The notes under the pieces were generated by a model. It was not told the DNA's origin. It searched no databases and worked only from the letters and a program-made list of their open reading frames with translations. Of a DNA stretch of 64,000 bases, positions 43,401-52,916 are shown in pieces. Where the stretch lies: positions 18,903,501-18,967,500 of the forward strand of contig OX621242.1 in assembly GCA_951640165.1 (NCBI GenBank), given 5' to 3'. Origin of the DNA: Pseudoips prasinana (taxonomy: Eukaryota; Arthropoda; Insecta; Lepidoptera; Nolidae). The translations under genes and the position numbers were made by a program. The stretch's first letter is position 1; each line of letters begins with the position of its first letter.

Positions 43401-45663
43401 TCTAATCTCGTACAGGCTGACGTCCGGGATGTCTTCGGTGTAATGTCTGGTTAGTCGTGCTCTGGGATCTTAGGCATGACTTTTGACAGGTGGCTGTGTT
43501 GTCGTATAAAACTGTCCGTAGAACTTCTCGATCTCTCCCAGCAACTCAGGCTTAGACGTGACGATTCTAACATCCTCAGTCTTCAGCTTCGTCAGTTGGC
43601 TCTGTCCAACAGACAGAGCTCTTGCGAACACTTTAGGGCCTTTGTTTCGCTCGATGGCCTCTTTAATACTAATTGTATTAAATTGCCGCGTGTCGCGAGT
43701 CAAAGACTTTGAGATCTGTCTGTTGAGCTGCCGATATCTGATAGCATCATCTGAGGATGTCAGAACCATTTTCCGTCTATCTTCCATAAGTTGCAGGGTA
43801 AAGTCAGAGATCTTTTTAGTTCTGTTTGTACGACGGGCCTTGAATACCTTAGACCCAGCCGTATGGACAGCTTCTACGAGCCTGTCATAGTATGAGTCCA
43901 CTTCCTCGCAGTCTGCTAGGCATTCGAAACGGTTTTGCAGTTCGAGCTGAAATGGTTCGGGGTTTTGGACGTGTATAGGTAAAGGTCGGAGCGTAGACTT
44001 TATCAGTCGGGACCTCTGGAGTGTGACATTAAGGTTCAATGAGCCTCTGACCAGTCTGTGATCGCTCCCGGTTTTAACCGCATTGATCACGGAAACATCA
44101 TTGAACATCTGTCGTCTCGTCGACAAGATAAAGTCTATCTCATTTTTAGTTTTACCATCGGGGCTCACCCAGGTCCATTTGCGGTGATCCGGCTTCCTGA
44201 AGAAGGAATTCATCATAAAGAGTCCCTCCTTCTCCATGAAGTCGGCCAACATTTGGCCCCGGGGGTTCCGGTCTCCAGTTCCAAATTGCCCCACTCTCAG
44301 CTTATTACCGAATCGTTTGCCCAACTTCGCGTTAAAGTCCCCCATGACCACAGTGAAATACGAGTTAGAGGTATGTATGGCTCTGGATATGTCCTCATAC
44401 ATAACCTCGACTTCATCGTCGGAGTGTGTCGAAGTGGGTGCGTATACCTGTATAACCTTCAACGAATACCGCTTGGTGATTCTGAGTATAAGGTACGCAA
44501 CCCTCGTCGACACACTCTCGATTTTCACTAGGTTGTTCACGAGGGACTTGTGGACTATGAACCCGACACCACCTTGGGATATTTGGTCACCCTCCCGGTA
44601 ATAGAGCAGGTTTTCGGATTTCAGTATTATCGAGTCCTCCCCCTCTCTTCGGACTTCAGATAATCCCACAATATCCCAATGTAACCTGCTCAATTCTTCC
44701 TCCAGTTCGGTTATCTTCTTGTATATGTTGCCAGGGCCAGAGGACGTCGGTGTTGGTAACGCGGAATCTGCCGGGGATTCTTAGCACCCCCTGCCCTGCC
44801 GTAACCACAGCTGTTACCACGGCTGGGAATAGCAGGGCTGCCGGGGACTGGGGGCCGCGGTTTTGTTGTGTCCATCATTTGAGGGGATTTGCCATAATCG
44901 CCACGCTTGGCAGACGGGTTGGCGATCGCAGTAAGGTGGACATGGTACTCAGGAGAACGCTGCTGCCCGTTCTCTGGTATATATTCCCTCGGGACGACTT
45001 TTACGTCCCCCCACGGGATGAGAGGGGGTGGTGATATTCTTAGGCCGTCACCACACAGCCGAAAATATCTTAAAAAAAATATATCTTGTAGAAAATTTTT
45101 TCCACGTGCCGGATCGATGAGGACTTTTCACATTTCCTTAACAATAGTGTAATGAACGATCCTACCAATTTTCAGCCTAATGGGAATTATTGACCGGACT
45201 ATATTGCAAATAAAGAACTTTTCGTGTCATGTAGTGACTACAAATCCCTCATTTGTTACATAATATTCGATAGCTGTACAAACGAGTGCAACAAGATATA
45301 AAATTCACTTAGCGTCTTCACTCTGCAACTGCAGGCATGTAACAGTCACTAGCGATTACGTTCTTCTATTTTGTTGTTAATAGTTGTGACAAAATCTACG
45401 TATATTTTATCTATATTTTGTATCCCAAAATTCAAGTAAGGGCCTATGAACACCACGTTTTTTTGTGTACGTAAAGCTGGCATACATTTCAGAAATACAT
45501 CTAGATGTAGATATACCATACAGTATATTATATTTATTACAGGTGTGATTACTACAGATGTGACTGCGTGTCTCCAAAGGTGTGGGATGAGGCGGCCAAG
45601 AAGTGTGTAGCAGTTGATAAATGTTCCGATCAGAGCAAGGTTACTATTAAAAATAAAGACTGA
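40155..45663 (+). CDS. Secreted 10-cysteine protein, TIL-like protease inhibitor (3 exons)
   Basis: Spliced gene: exon 1A (40155-40254) or 1B (40545-40644), exon 2 (41286-41394), exon 3 (45543-45663). Lengths 100+109+121 give 330 nt, i.e. 109 residues plus TGA, with phases 1 and 2 matching at both junctions and GT/AG borders throughout. After the signal peptide there are exactly ten Cys, spaced x8, x3, x10, x9, x11, x4, x1, x12, x5. The C-terminal C-x4-C-x1-C-x12-C-x5-C part is close to the trypsin-inhibitor-like (TIL) fold; the middle spacing is longer than usual. TIL proteins inhibit serine proteases in haemolymph or on surfaces (family knowledge); that function here is inferred. Intron 2 (4.1 kb) holds an antisense RTE. 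AATAAA at 45652-45657 overlaps the end of the CDS. It could also be a non-inhibitory cysteine-rich peptide. Confidence 0.72.
40433..40814 (+). repeat. Tandem duplication unit B carrying exon 1B
   Basis: Same content as unit A, with few substitutions and an 8-base deletion between GTAC repeats near 40755. The right end runs into the hairpin 40794-40852. Confidence 0.88.
40545..40644 (+). CDS. Exon 1B (signal peptide) of a cysteine-rich secreted protein
   Basis: The ATG is at 40545 and the donor GTAAGT at 40645. It encodes MCVKILFAAILLLF ... RA, then EDCEFRDGNDM and the first base of a Cys codon. It lies 641 bp upstream of exon 2, nearer than exon 1A. Both copies keep ATG, frame and donor, so both could serve as alternative first exons. 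Confidence 0.72.
40794..40852. repeat. Perfect 23-bp inverted repeat, 13-nt loop
   Basis: GTCAGCCTGTTAATAGGACG (extended to 40816) is exactly complemented at 40830-40852. The same word, without the inverted partner, ends unit A at 40412-40432, so the hairpin sits precisely at the border of the tandem duplication. Confidence 0.85.
41286..41394 (+). CDS. Exon 2 of the cysteine-rich secreted protein
   Basis: Preceded by TTTTTTACAG (acceptor at 41284-41285) and followed by GTGTGA after CTCAG (donor at 41395). It begins with two bases completing the Cys codon and encodes VPKCRFGKVLYDPGC, DEPTMSQRTC and LRPVARSLGL, ending with two bases of an Arg codon. GC content is clearly higher than the intron DNA on both sides. 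Confidence 0.72.
41928..42470 (-). pseudogene. RTE polyprotein, C-terminal part
   Basis: Resumes after the frameshift and encodes LPVMAYGTETWSLT, then AMERAMLGVSVRDRIRN, KWQWAGHIARR, GRPPTRWTDDLVRVAG and the terminal GEAFVQQWTSFG with a stop at about 41928. This is the segment found in all the short RTE fragments of the window. Confidence 0.87.
42335..42772 (-). pseudogene. RTE polyprotein, catalytic reverse-transcriptase part
   Basis: Contains the catalytic motif FADDIVVMAE, then LKMNMDKTKIMS and the thumb-like YIYLGQTI. A frameshift near 42470 moves the coding frame to the one open at 41928-42347; codons after YLGQTIQLGR in this frame are noise. Confidence 0.87.
42684..43469 (-). pseudogene. 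RTE polyprotein, N-terminal reverse-transcriptase part
   Basis: In the same frame as the endonuclease after the stop. It shows NNKAPGDDGVTAELLK, FFKKGDKTLLKNYRPITLLS, QAGFRKGFSTIDHI, FVDYEKAFDSIE and LQRGVR. Just after LQRGVR, near 42807-42812, about two bases are missing compared with what the conserved RT motif requires; the true frame continues at 42772 and the remaining codons to 42684 are off-frame. Confidence 0.87.
43470..44693 (-). pseudogene. RTE polyprotein, endonuclease part
   Basis: About 407 residues of APE-type endonuclease: GLSEVRREGED, VYAPTSTHSDDE, VVMGDFNAKLG (catalytic D and N), TWVSPDG, NEIDFILS and TGSDHRLV. The full frame should begin at an ATG near 44873-44878; between that ATG and 44700 the frame changes at least once, so the recorded stretch starts at an in-frame TTG. 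It ends at a premature in-frame TAA (43470-43472); the reading frame continues unchanged beyond it into the reverse-transcriptase part. Confidence 0.88.
45543..45663 (+). CDS. Exon 3 (terminal coding exon) of the cysteine-rich secreted protein
   Basis: Acceptor TTTATTACAG at 45541-45542. It completes an Arg codon, then encodes CDYYRCDCVSPKVWDEAAKK, CVAVDKC and a short basic tail, ending with TGA at 45661-45663. The last five Cys with spacing x4, x1, x12, x5 lie here. Confidence 0.74.
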
Positions 45664-47155
45664 TTTTTGGAGACTTTATTTTGTGACTGTCTACGGAGAG
45701 CGTTGTAAGGTTTATGTATAAAAGAAAGAGCAGTACCTATGCTTTAAAAAGAGTATTTTTCTGTCCTCGACCAACATGTAGGTACCGTAGGTGTACACTG
45801 TACACCTACGAGTTATCATATTTACTTTGACTTTACTTTCCCTTTCCAAGTTGTCATCGTCTTTGAGGGGGGCGAATGATGAATACTTCAAAATATAAAC
45901 CCATATCAACAAAGATATGCAGAGAAAGATAGGGACGTTATATTCGGACTTTTCCCCTGGACTCAAAAACTATGATTTCACTTTTTGACATTTTACGATA
46001 GACGATGACTTTTGGCGTACGTTTCAGAAATAGCTAAAAGCTTTCACAGGTCACAAGGCAACGCGCTCAGAGGATTCAGATCGTCGGCATATGAGATGTT
46101 GTTTACACATACACCATCGCCTATGATTTTATGTGTATTTTATCTTTCGTTCAATATTTGAAATGGCATGTAATTATATTAACATTAATTGTTTGTCTGG
46201 TGAAAGAAGACGTTATATCGGGTTCATTGGAACCTAGAGATCAAGCTGGCTAATGAGTCATTGGAATACCAATGATTACTAGAGACTATTACTATTCGAT
46301 TCTTAGATATTATAGTTATTTTTATTTACTATAAAAATATGTTATTATATAAATTATGTAATGAAATTAAATATATTCAATAAATACAACTATTTATCTC
46401 TGCGCACTGTATAAAATAGACGATTTCACATCCACAAACACGAACATACACACACACACAAACACGCATGCACTCATGCACGCACATACACCACACACAA
46501 AGACCCTCACGTTCCATTTCCACATTTTATACACCCAAAATGAACCCACTTAATTAGTTTATTTTATAACATCTTAATTAGAATATTATTTATTATATCC
46601 TAGTTTATTAAAATTTTCTCTTTTTGTTTATCAAGTATAATGTGAGAAGCGGGGCATTCTAACCATTACTATGAACCACATTGTAAGAAACTGAAAATAA
46701 ACTATTTTTATAGTACAAGCTTTGCTTAGTTTGGGGCTAGGAGTCTGAGTGACATTGTCTCTAGATATTATTATTATTATTAATGAACTATGTTATTAGC
46801 TCTCAACCGAGGTTTGAAACCATAAACCCTCTTATTAACTCTTATACCTCTAGCATCCTCTGGCGCGTATGACTAAGTTTATAGATTTATTTGCTAGACC
46901 GTTTTAGCTCACTTCTATTCTTCAGAGAAGCGGTGTCCAGTAAACGACATGTAAAAAAAATATACGGTGTTATAAATATTTAAAGTTTCTTATAAACGTA
47001 GTTCATTATAGTGATATAATATTTACACTATATCTTTTTCTTCTATTTGTGGTGGTTACTTATTAATGTTAACTTCTGTAGGTAGTTTACTGTGCGAGGA
47101 TTAAAGCTGAAACACATGGGTTGAAGTAGTAGTGAAGAAGCTTAACCTCGTCGTT
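45664..47155. other. Intergenic DNA with a palindrome and a CA-rich tract
   Basis: CGTAGGTGTACA and its inverse flank one base at 45786-45810. A (CA)-rich microsatellite spans about 46428-46505. No gene recognised. Confidence 0.45.
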
Positions 47156-47295
47156 TTCATCATCGCTATCATCATTTCAGCAAAAAGACGTCCACAGACT
47201 AGCCAAAACATGTTGAAAATGACTGGTCTTGCTACTTGCATCCAGCAGCGGCTTTTCGCAACCTTTGCAAGATCGCTGGCACCTTGTGGGAGTAA
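47156..47295 (-). mobile_element. RTE-clade LINE, 3' end fragment (degenerate)
   Basis: CATCATCGCTATCATCATTTCAGC is the tail; GACGTCCACAGACTAGCC and CATCCAGCAGCGGC match the RTE 3' coding end with many changes. Confidence 0.6.
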
Positions 47296-47439
47296 CATGA
47301 ACACAGCACTATACGTGCATTTAAATCGTGTCTTTCACTTGATACTTAGCACGATACATTTATCAGCAATTTTATAATCCTTATTTACGGATGCTTGCTT
47401 GTTTCCGTATGGGTAGGTACCCTAGTGTCAGAGTTGTCC

Positions 47440-47530
47440 AAGCCGCCCAGTACAACCGGGACCGGCAGCTTAACGCGCCCTCCGAAGTACGGAGATGCAG
47501 AGTCAGAAATTAAACCACTTTGGCGGTCAA
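47440..47530 (-). repeat. SINE-like fragment related to 50440-50735
   Basis: GGACCGGCAGCTTAACGCGC and CTCCGAAGTACGGAGATG correspond to GGACCGACAGCTTTACGTGC and CTCCGAAGCACGG at about 50571-50605. Confidence 0.45.
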
Positions 47531-48773
47531 CTATCCATGGACTGACCGCGAGCCTAGTTACTTAACGTCGCCGATCGCTTACGTACCGGTGAGAGAATCT
47601 AACTATGAGCGCTTTTACGGATGAAAATGTTATACTGGAACATTAAAATTACTCATAATGTCGGTAATTAGTAACTTGATAAAAATATCTTCATATGTAA
47701 TATCATTTGCGGGACTAATGTATATAACAATCCGATATGAGAATTTCAGGTAGGTATAAGAGTCTAACAATAGCTTACCGACAATACCTACTGGAGGCAG
47801 CCTTTGTATGAGCTTCGTATTGTTTTCAGACTGATAGATGATGACAGATACGGTACTTCAACATCTCGAGCTTACCGCGGAGCTTAAAAATAGCTTATCA
47901 AATATGAAATGTAGGAAAGTTAAAAATATGATATCATTTAACTAAATATTATTATTAGAGGCATTTTTGTTGTAAAGCAGTTAGTATGGATAGTATTTTT
48001 TGATGTAAACAACATTTCAAATTTTAGATTTAGTTTAGAAATATTATAATAAAAGATCATATTGGATTTTTCAAACAACAGGCCTGGAAGTTTATCAAAA
48101 ACACTAAAAATAATAACTGAGCCCTACAAAAATAGAATACAGGTAGATAATACACAATACAGTTTCATGCATGACAGCTGAATGTTTTTTCGTACTTTCG
48201 CTCCCACGTCGTTAACTTTGACCTTGACAGTGTACTTTTTACGTAGGCAATAAGGCGTGTTTTGGTATGGCAATTGTATCCACAGACGTCGACTATTAAC
48301 CATCACAATTCAGTAAGTAAACGAGTACCATACAAATGAAAAATAGTCCTATTCTGAAGTGAGTTATTAGTAAATTTATTTTATTTAATAAGGTTCATCC
48401 ACAATTGTTTGCATTAATTTTTATATCTTACACATTATCAATAAACTTATAACAATGGAACAATTACTTAAAATGAACACTGCAAACGATTATAAATGGA
48501 GAGAATTCAAACTCAAAACATATCACAGTTAGGTTATTATTTATTTTTGTAGCGATTCTAAATTATTAAGTTATAAGGAAAACAGCTATAGTACCTAAAC
48601 TATAATATGTAAGTCAGACGACTACTAAGCCAGCAACTATAAAGCTAGACAAAAATAGTCAGCCATGGCAAGAAAACTCCTACCAAAAAAGTACTTCCTA
48701 GTAGCTGTTTCGTTCCGTGCAAGTTCAACTATGGAAGGAATCTATGCTGTCTTGCAAATCTTGATAAGACACC
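47531..48773. other. 1.2 kb AT-rich intergenic DNA, nothing recognised
   Basis: Non-coding by inspection. Confidence 0.4.
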
Positions 48774-49230
48774 AGGGGGCTACCGGCTAAGTCCACGAAC
48801 ATCGAGATAGTTATCGGCGTTCAAATAAATAAAGGCTAACTTAATCAATCGTTAAATCGGCTTCGACCTCAAAATTCAAAATTCAAAATTCAAAAGTCGT
48901 TTATTCCGTTAAAATATTACATTTGTGTGGAATCGTCAATTTTTTTTTACCCTACCGTGCAGTGCATGACGTGGCAGCTACTGAGAAACACTGCCAGAAA
49001 ACTCAGTAGGAATCCTTTTTTAAAAATATATATATATCTATATATATATAATAAAATATAATAAAATATATATATATCGAAAATCAATTCCGGACCATTT
49101 ATGACGTCACATGTGCTGGTGGAAGCCGATTTAACGATTGATTAAGTCATTTTTAACTTTTTTTATTTGAACTCCGATCACTATCCCGATATTCGGTGAC
49201 TTAGCCCCATTCACTTAGCCGGTAGCCCCA
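48774..49230. mobile_element. Foldback element with about 100-bp inverted arms
   Basis: The left arm (about 48774-48868) begins CAGGGGGCTACCGGCTAAG and ends TCGTTAAATCGGCTTC. The right arm (about 49122-49230) is its inverted copy, GAAGCCGATTTAACGATTGA ... TAGCCGGTAGCCCC. Between them lie a (CAAAATT)n tract, a further repeat-like segment with an ACTCAGTAGGAATCC word and an AT microsatellite at 49023-49078. A third, plus-oriented arm lies at 49986-50090. Confidence 0.65.
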
Positions 49231-49412
49231 CTTTTTTTATTTTATTCTTTTTTTTTTTTTTATTAAGGCAGGGGTAATGCCTTCGCATGCCACCCGCAAA
49301 ATGTGTCTGCGGGTGGGTATGTCGGACTTGCACCGACTAAACCTACCTACCGTGGACTTCTCTTGGCGCCTGATAGGGGAGTCCCGGGAACGCGGGTTTG
49401 CTGCTACGGTAC
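49231..49412 (-). mobile_element. 5'-truncated 3' end of the R1-clade LINE
   Basis: The minus strand matches the last about 150 bp of the 12.6-18.7-kb element (CAGGCGCCAAGAGAAGTCCA, GTCGGTGCAAGTCCGACATA, the CCACCCGCA/TGCGGGTGG stem) and ends in a long A tract with a few other bases (49231-49262). Differences are few, mainly around the loop. It lies immediately at the outer end of the foldback element. Such 5' truncation is typical of LINE insertion. Confidence 0.88.
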
Positions 49413-49689
49413 AGCCGGTAGTGGCTACTATTAAGGCCAACAAGCTACTCGCAAGACACGTAACTAATAATACGACAGCTACTTATTTACATGTAACTAA
49501 GTACTAGCAAGGCAACCACCTTCTAACATGCCAATCAGCTATGAGCCAGATTTTTAGGTACTAGTACGCTAGTCACTCACGGGCAAGTTGCCCCATTAGT
49601 CATAACATTGCATGTTGAAAGAAGAACGAACATTTTCATTTATAATATACAACCAATTCCAACTACTAGGTATGTATATAGTTAAAACT
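49413..49689. other. Intergenic DNA between nested repeats
   Basis: Nothing recognised. Confidence 0.4.
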
Positions 49690-49912
49690 AAACTTACTAT
49701 GGCCGATGGGGCAGAAAGGTTCTCGAGTGGCGACCACGAACCAGAAGACGCAGCGTGGGCTACAAGGTGTCACGATCGCCTACAAGGTGGACCGAAGATC
49801 TTGCAAGGGACGCGGGAAGCTGGATGCGGGCAGCGCAGGACCGGCTATTGTGGAGATTCTTGAGGGAGGCCTTTGTCCAGCATTGGACGTCGATCGGCTG
49901 ATATGATGATGA
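49690..49912 (+). mobile_element. RTE-clade LINE, 3' end fragment, plus orientation
   Basis: Reads in the sense direction from CCGATGGGGCAGAAAGGTTC through the C-terminal codons to GTCGATCGGCTGATATGATGATGAT. Small indels break the frame. Confidence 0.85.
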
Positions 49913-49985
49913 TCTATAATACATGGATGCCTACTAATATTGCTGTCTTGTGTGCTAAAAACTATATTCCGGTTTTCAAAAACCA

Positions 49986-50090
49986 GGGGCTCTACCGGCT
50001 ACGTCACCGAACATCGATTTCTTAAATGGCGTTCAAATAAATAAAGGTTAAAAATGACTTAATCAATCGTTAAATCGGCTTCAACGTTGA
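49986..50090 (+). repeat. Third arm of the 48.8-kb foldback element
   Basis: CAGGGGCTCTACCGGCTACG ... GACTTAATCAATCGTTAAAT ... CGGCTTC. It is closer to the right arm at 49122-49230 in carrying the GTTAAAAATGACTTAATC block. Confidence 0.65.
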
Positions 50091-50439
50091 CAATCGATAG
50101 GATTATGCCATGAGTAGCCAATTACGGATAGATTACAGGGCACAAGTGCACATCCTAATCGAGGTGCATTATTAATTCTCTCAATTTTATTATACGAGAC
50201 GACATCCAAAACAACTAGGAAGAAATCAAATGCAGGACATCAGTTTGGTCTCCGGTCCACGAGGATATTACGCTGCTATTTTCTTGAATTTAGAGTTTAT
50301 CTGGGCTATGATGTTGAATAGCCTTAATTAAGGGCGAACAGGCGTGACTATTTCCTTGGAAGCATGATCGTATAGCGATCATAATCACAAACATTTTGGA
50401 TTGAGAACACCATATGTATTAGCAATAATAATAATGTCG
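50091..50439. other. Intergenic DNA, nothing recognised
   Basis: Non-coding by inspection. Confidence 0.4.
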
Positions 50440-50735
50440 AATTCCGGCCACGGCGGCTATTTGCGTGTTGCCATCTGCGTGTGTGCGCAAATATAGGAGC
50501 ACTTTATATTCCATCACTCTCATGATCCGAAGGGACGCCTAGCGACACGACCGGAAAGAGGTCAGGTACAGGACCGACAGCTTTACGTGCTCTCCGAAGC
50601 ACGGGGGGTATAGGTAATACCGCCAACTCCCAGACTTCGGGCTGATACTGAGAAATTTTTCGTTTTTTTTCTGGAATTTGAACCCAGGACCTCGCACTCT
50701 GCGGCTGAACTTGCTACCGCTAGACCACAACGTAT
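50440..50735 (-). mobile_element. tRNA-derived SINE, family 3
   Basis: On the minus strand the head reads GTTGTGGTCTAGCGGTAGCA (A-box-like) and GAGGTCCTGGGTTCAAATTC (B box), both at 50673-50735. The body contains GTCGGTCCTGTACCTGACC and GGTCGTGTCGCTAGG. Non-coding. Confidence 0.65.
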
Positions 50736-51057
50736 AAGACAAACAAGTAAACTAAGTTGTCGTTTATATTTGTTGCACGAATCAAAATAACTGTCGCGTT
50801 AAGCTTGTGTGCAAAATGTGTCACATATAACCAGAGCTAGATGTGTCATATCTACACCAAGCTACGGTGAACTCAGATTCTGTTTATCGCGGCGCCTTTG
50901 TACAAACCGTAAACAGAGAGGAATGATAAAGGTTATATACACACGTATTGTCACACATATACAAGAACGAAGAATAAAGGTATAAAGGGAGGAATACGGT
51001 TAGTTTTCTAAAGTTATTTAATAACGCTTTATTAAATAACTTATAAAATTAATTCGA
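50736..51057. other. Intergenic DNA, nothing recognised
   Basis: Non-coding by inspection. Confidence 0.4.
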
Positions 51058-51446
51058 CGTATATGTTGGCGTGGTTGGCAAATGCTTGCTTTTTCACGTC
51101 GGAGGTCGTGGGTTCGATTCCCATCCAGGACAGATATTTATGTGCATGACATGTCTATTTGTCCTGAGTCTGGGTGTTATTATCTATATAAGTATTTATT
51201 TACAAAAGCAAGGTAGTATATCAGTTATCTGGTTTCCATAGTACAGACGCCAGCACATCCAGCTACCCCCATCTCTTTATAAAGTCAAATTTCTTTTATA
51301 GATTTTAATTTTACAGTTAGTTAGTTCAATTTCTGTTGGGGAAATTTGACAGATAGCTTGATGTGCTGGGGTCTGTACAAGCTCTGCTTAGTTTGGGATC
51401 AGATGGCCATGTGACGTGTGTAAATAATGTCCCAGGATATTATTTA
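51058..51446 (+). mobile_element. SINE family 1, copy interrupted by a MITE
   Basis: The tRNA-like head (GGCGTGGTTGGCAAATGC, B box GGTTCGATTCC at 51111-51121), body and tail (AATGTCCCAGGATATTATT) are all present. The MITE at 51244-51375 splits it within the GTTTCCATAG / TACAAGCTCTGC block. Confidence 0.85.
51244..51375. mobile_element. TA-flanked MITE, copy 3, nested in a SINE
   Basis: CAGACGCCAGCACATC ... GATGTGCTGGGGTCTG, flanked by TA on both sides (51242-51243 and 51376-51377). Uninterrupted SINE copies have a single TA at this position (CCATAGTACAAGC), which directly demonstrates the TA duplication. Confidence 0.92.
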
Positions 51447-52629
51447 TTTATTCCTCGTAGAGTAAATGGAACGCGTCTATTTCCGTTTTCATGGTTAGTT
51501 TGTATTCTAATATTTTAGACTTTTCGAAGTTTATTAAAATATTGAACAAACAGACACTAAGTAAATACTACACTGGTCTGGTCAACTAACTCACTGGTCA
51601 TTGTCGATTGAAAATTACGTTTTAAGATAATATCTTATCATACCTTAGACACATTCACATGCAAACACTAAGACTAGACAATCTGTATGAAACTGGCGTA
51701 TTGGTGAAGTAAGTGAAGATAGAGTCCACAAGCTTAAAAGTAAATTGTTTTTGTTTCTAGCAGATAAGACGTATTACTATATTGAGGATTTTTTTAATGA
51801 TAAATTATGACTTAATTCCTATAATATTACTATCTACCTTTGCTTGCATGTAAATTTTAATTGACATTTCTTAATTTAATTGACATTTACTGAATTGTTA
51901 GTTATTCGTTTTATTATATACTATATTGACTAAACCTCATAATTTAATTAAACCTAAATACTATTTGTACACCAATTTCATTGGTAGAACATAGAGCTCG
52001 TCTACAATAATATGTATATTTAAGACCTTTTATGCACCTGTGTTCACAAATAAAGATTGATTGATTGGTAAAAATAACCACATTCAAATCAGGAAAAAAC
52101 AGGCTTTAAAAAGAAGTCCGTTCAGCAGTGTAAATGATGCAGCTTTTTCTAATTGATATAAGGAGATGGGTGCTTTTGTTAGGCTATCTCTTGAATGAAT
52201 TCGGTCACAAATGTTATTTACACACAAAAACTTTCTATAAAAAGGAGAAAATTTAAATTATGAAAGTAAATGATCATCCAACCGATATTTTCTTCGAAAT
52301 GAGATACAAAGGCGCCAGGAAATTGACCCTCTGGGAAATAAAAGTTATATCAAAGAGTGAAGTAAAATTTTCTACAAAATATTCTTGTTCAAATAAAAGT
52401 ATAACCTGATGCTAAATCACGGGTTTTTACCCCGAGAGGATCGGCAAAGGCGTTTTTAACACCTAGCTATTATTACAAGCAACCAAAATATATTTATATT
52501 TTTACTGATCAACTTTACAATTTTTGCAAATAAATGTTGAGTAGTGTACTTTATCTTATTGCGTAAAGTTAAATAAAGATGCTATTTACCTATAAATAAA
52601 TAATAAAAATAATTAAAGAACAAATATTC
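51447..52629. other. 1.2 kb AT-rich intergenic DNA, nothing recognised
   Basis: Non-coding by inspection. Confidence 0.4.
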
Positions 52630-52916
52630 TCTTCTTCTTCCGTACCCAAAGGGTAAAGCGGGACCACATTTCTAAGACTTCGCTGTCCGTCTGTCTGTCC
52701 TTCGGTCACCAGGCTGTATCTCATGAACCGTGATAGATAGACAGTTGAAATGATTATGTATTTCTGTTGCCGCTATAACAACAAATACTAAAAAACAAAA
52801 TAAAATAAATATTTAAGGGGGCTCCGATACAACAAACGTGAATTTTTTGCGTTTTTATAGATAATGGTACGGAACCCTTCGTGCGCGAGTCCGACTCGCA
52901 CTAGACCGGTTTTTTT
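52630..52916 (+). repeat. Widespread dispersed repeat (CCGTACCCAAAGGGTA ... GACTCGCAC)
   Basis: Contains CAGGCTGTATCTCATGAACC, GTTGCCGCTATAACAACAAA, GGTACGGAACCCTTCGTGCG and CGAGTCCGACTCGCAC. I know this word order as a very common repeat in insect genomes. Class not determined from sequence. Confidence 0.6.

Larger units (their letters stand above)
41914..45062 (-). mobile_element. Nearly full-length RTE-clade LINE (about 3.1 kb), antisense in an intron
   Basis: On the minus strand: a 5' region (45062 to about 44878), then one long polyprotein with endonuclease, reverse transcriptase and C-terminal region, ending in TGA/ATG-type repeats at 41914-41930. This single-ORF plan with a simple-sequence tail is that of RTE elements; the C-terminus GEAFVQQWTSFG is the lepidopteran RTE type. 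At least four lesions disable it. Poly-A-rich DNA at both ends (AAAAAAATATC / AAAATATC) may be a target duplication but is ambiguous. Confidence 0.9.
41395..45542 (+). other. Intron 2, invaded by an RTE element
   Basis: Runs from the donor GTGTGA to the acceptor TTTATTACAG. Most of its length is the antisense RTE at 41914-45062. The rest (41395-41913 and 45063-45542) is AT-rich with a degenerate dispersed repeat near 41580-41700. Confidence 0.6.

Noticed and set aside
43476..44601. Plus-strand ORFs across the RTE element
   Set aside because: Shadows of the minus-strand RTE polyprotein.
45652..45657. AATAAA as the definite polyadenylation signal of the cysteine-rich gene
   Set aside because: It lies inside the last codons, giving an extremely short 3' UTR; possible but unproven, so not annotated as a separate site.
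46428..46505. CRISPR-like or satellite array
   Set aside because: It is a CA-rich microsatellite with no regular unit and spacer. No CRISPR array exists anywhere in the window.
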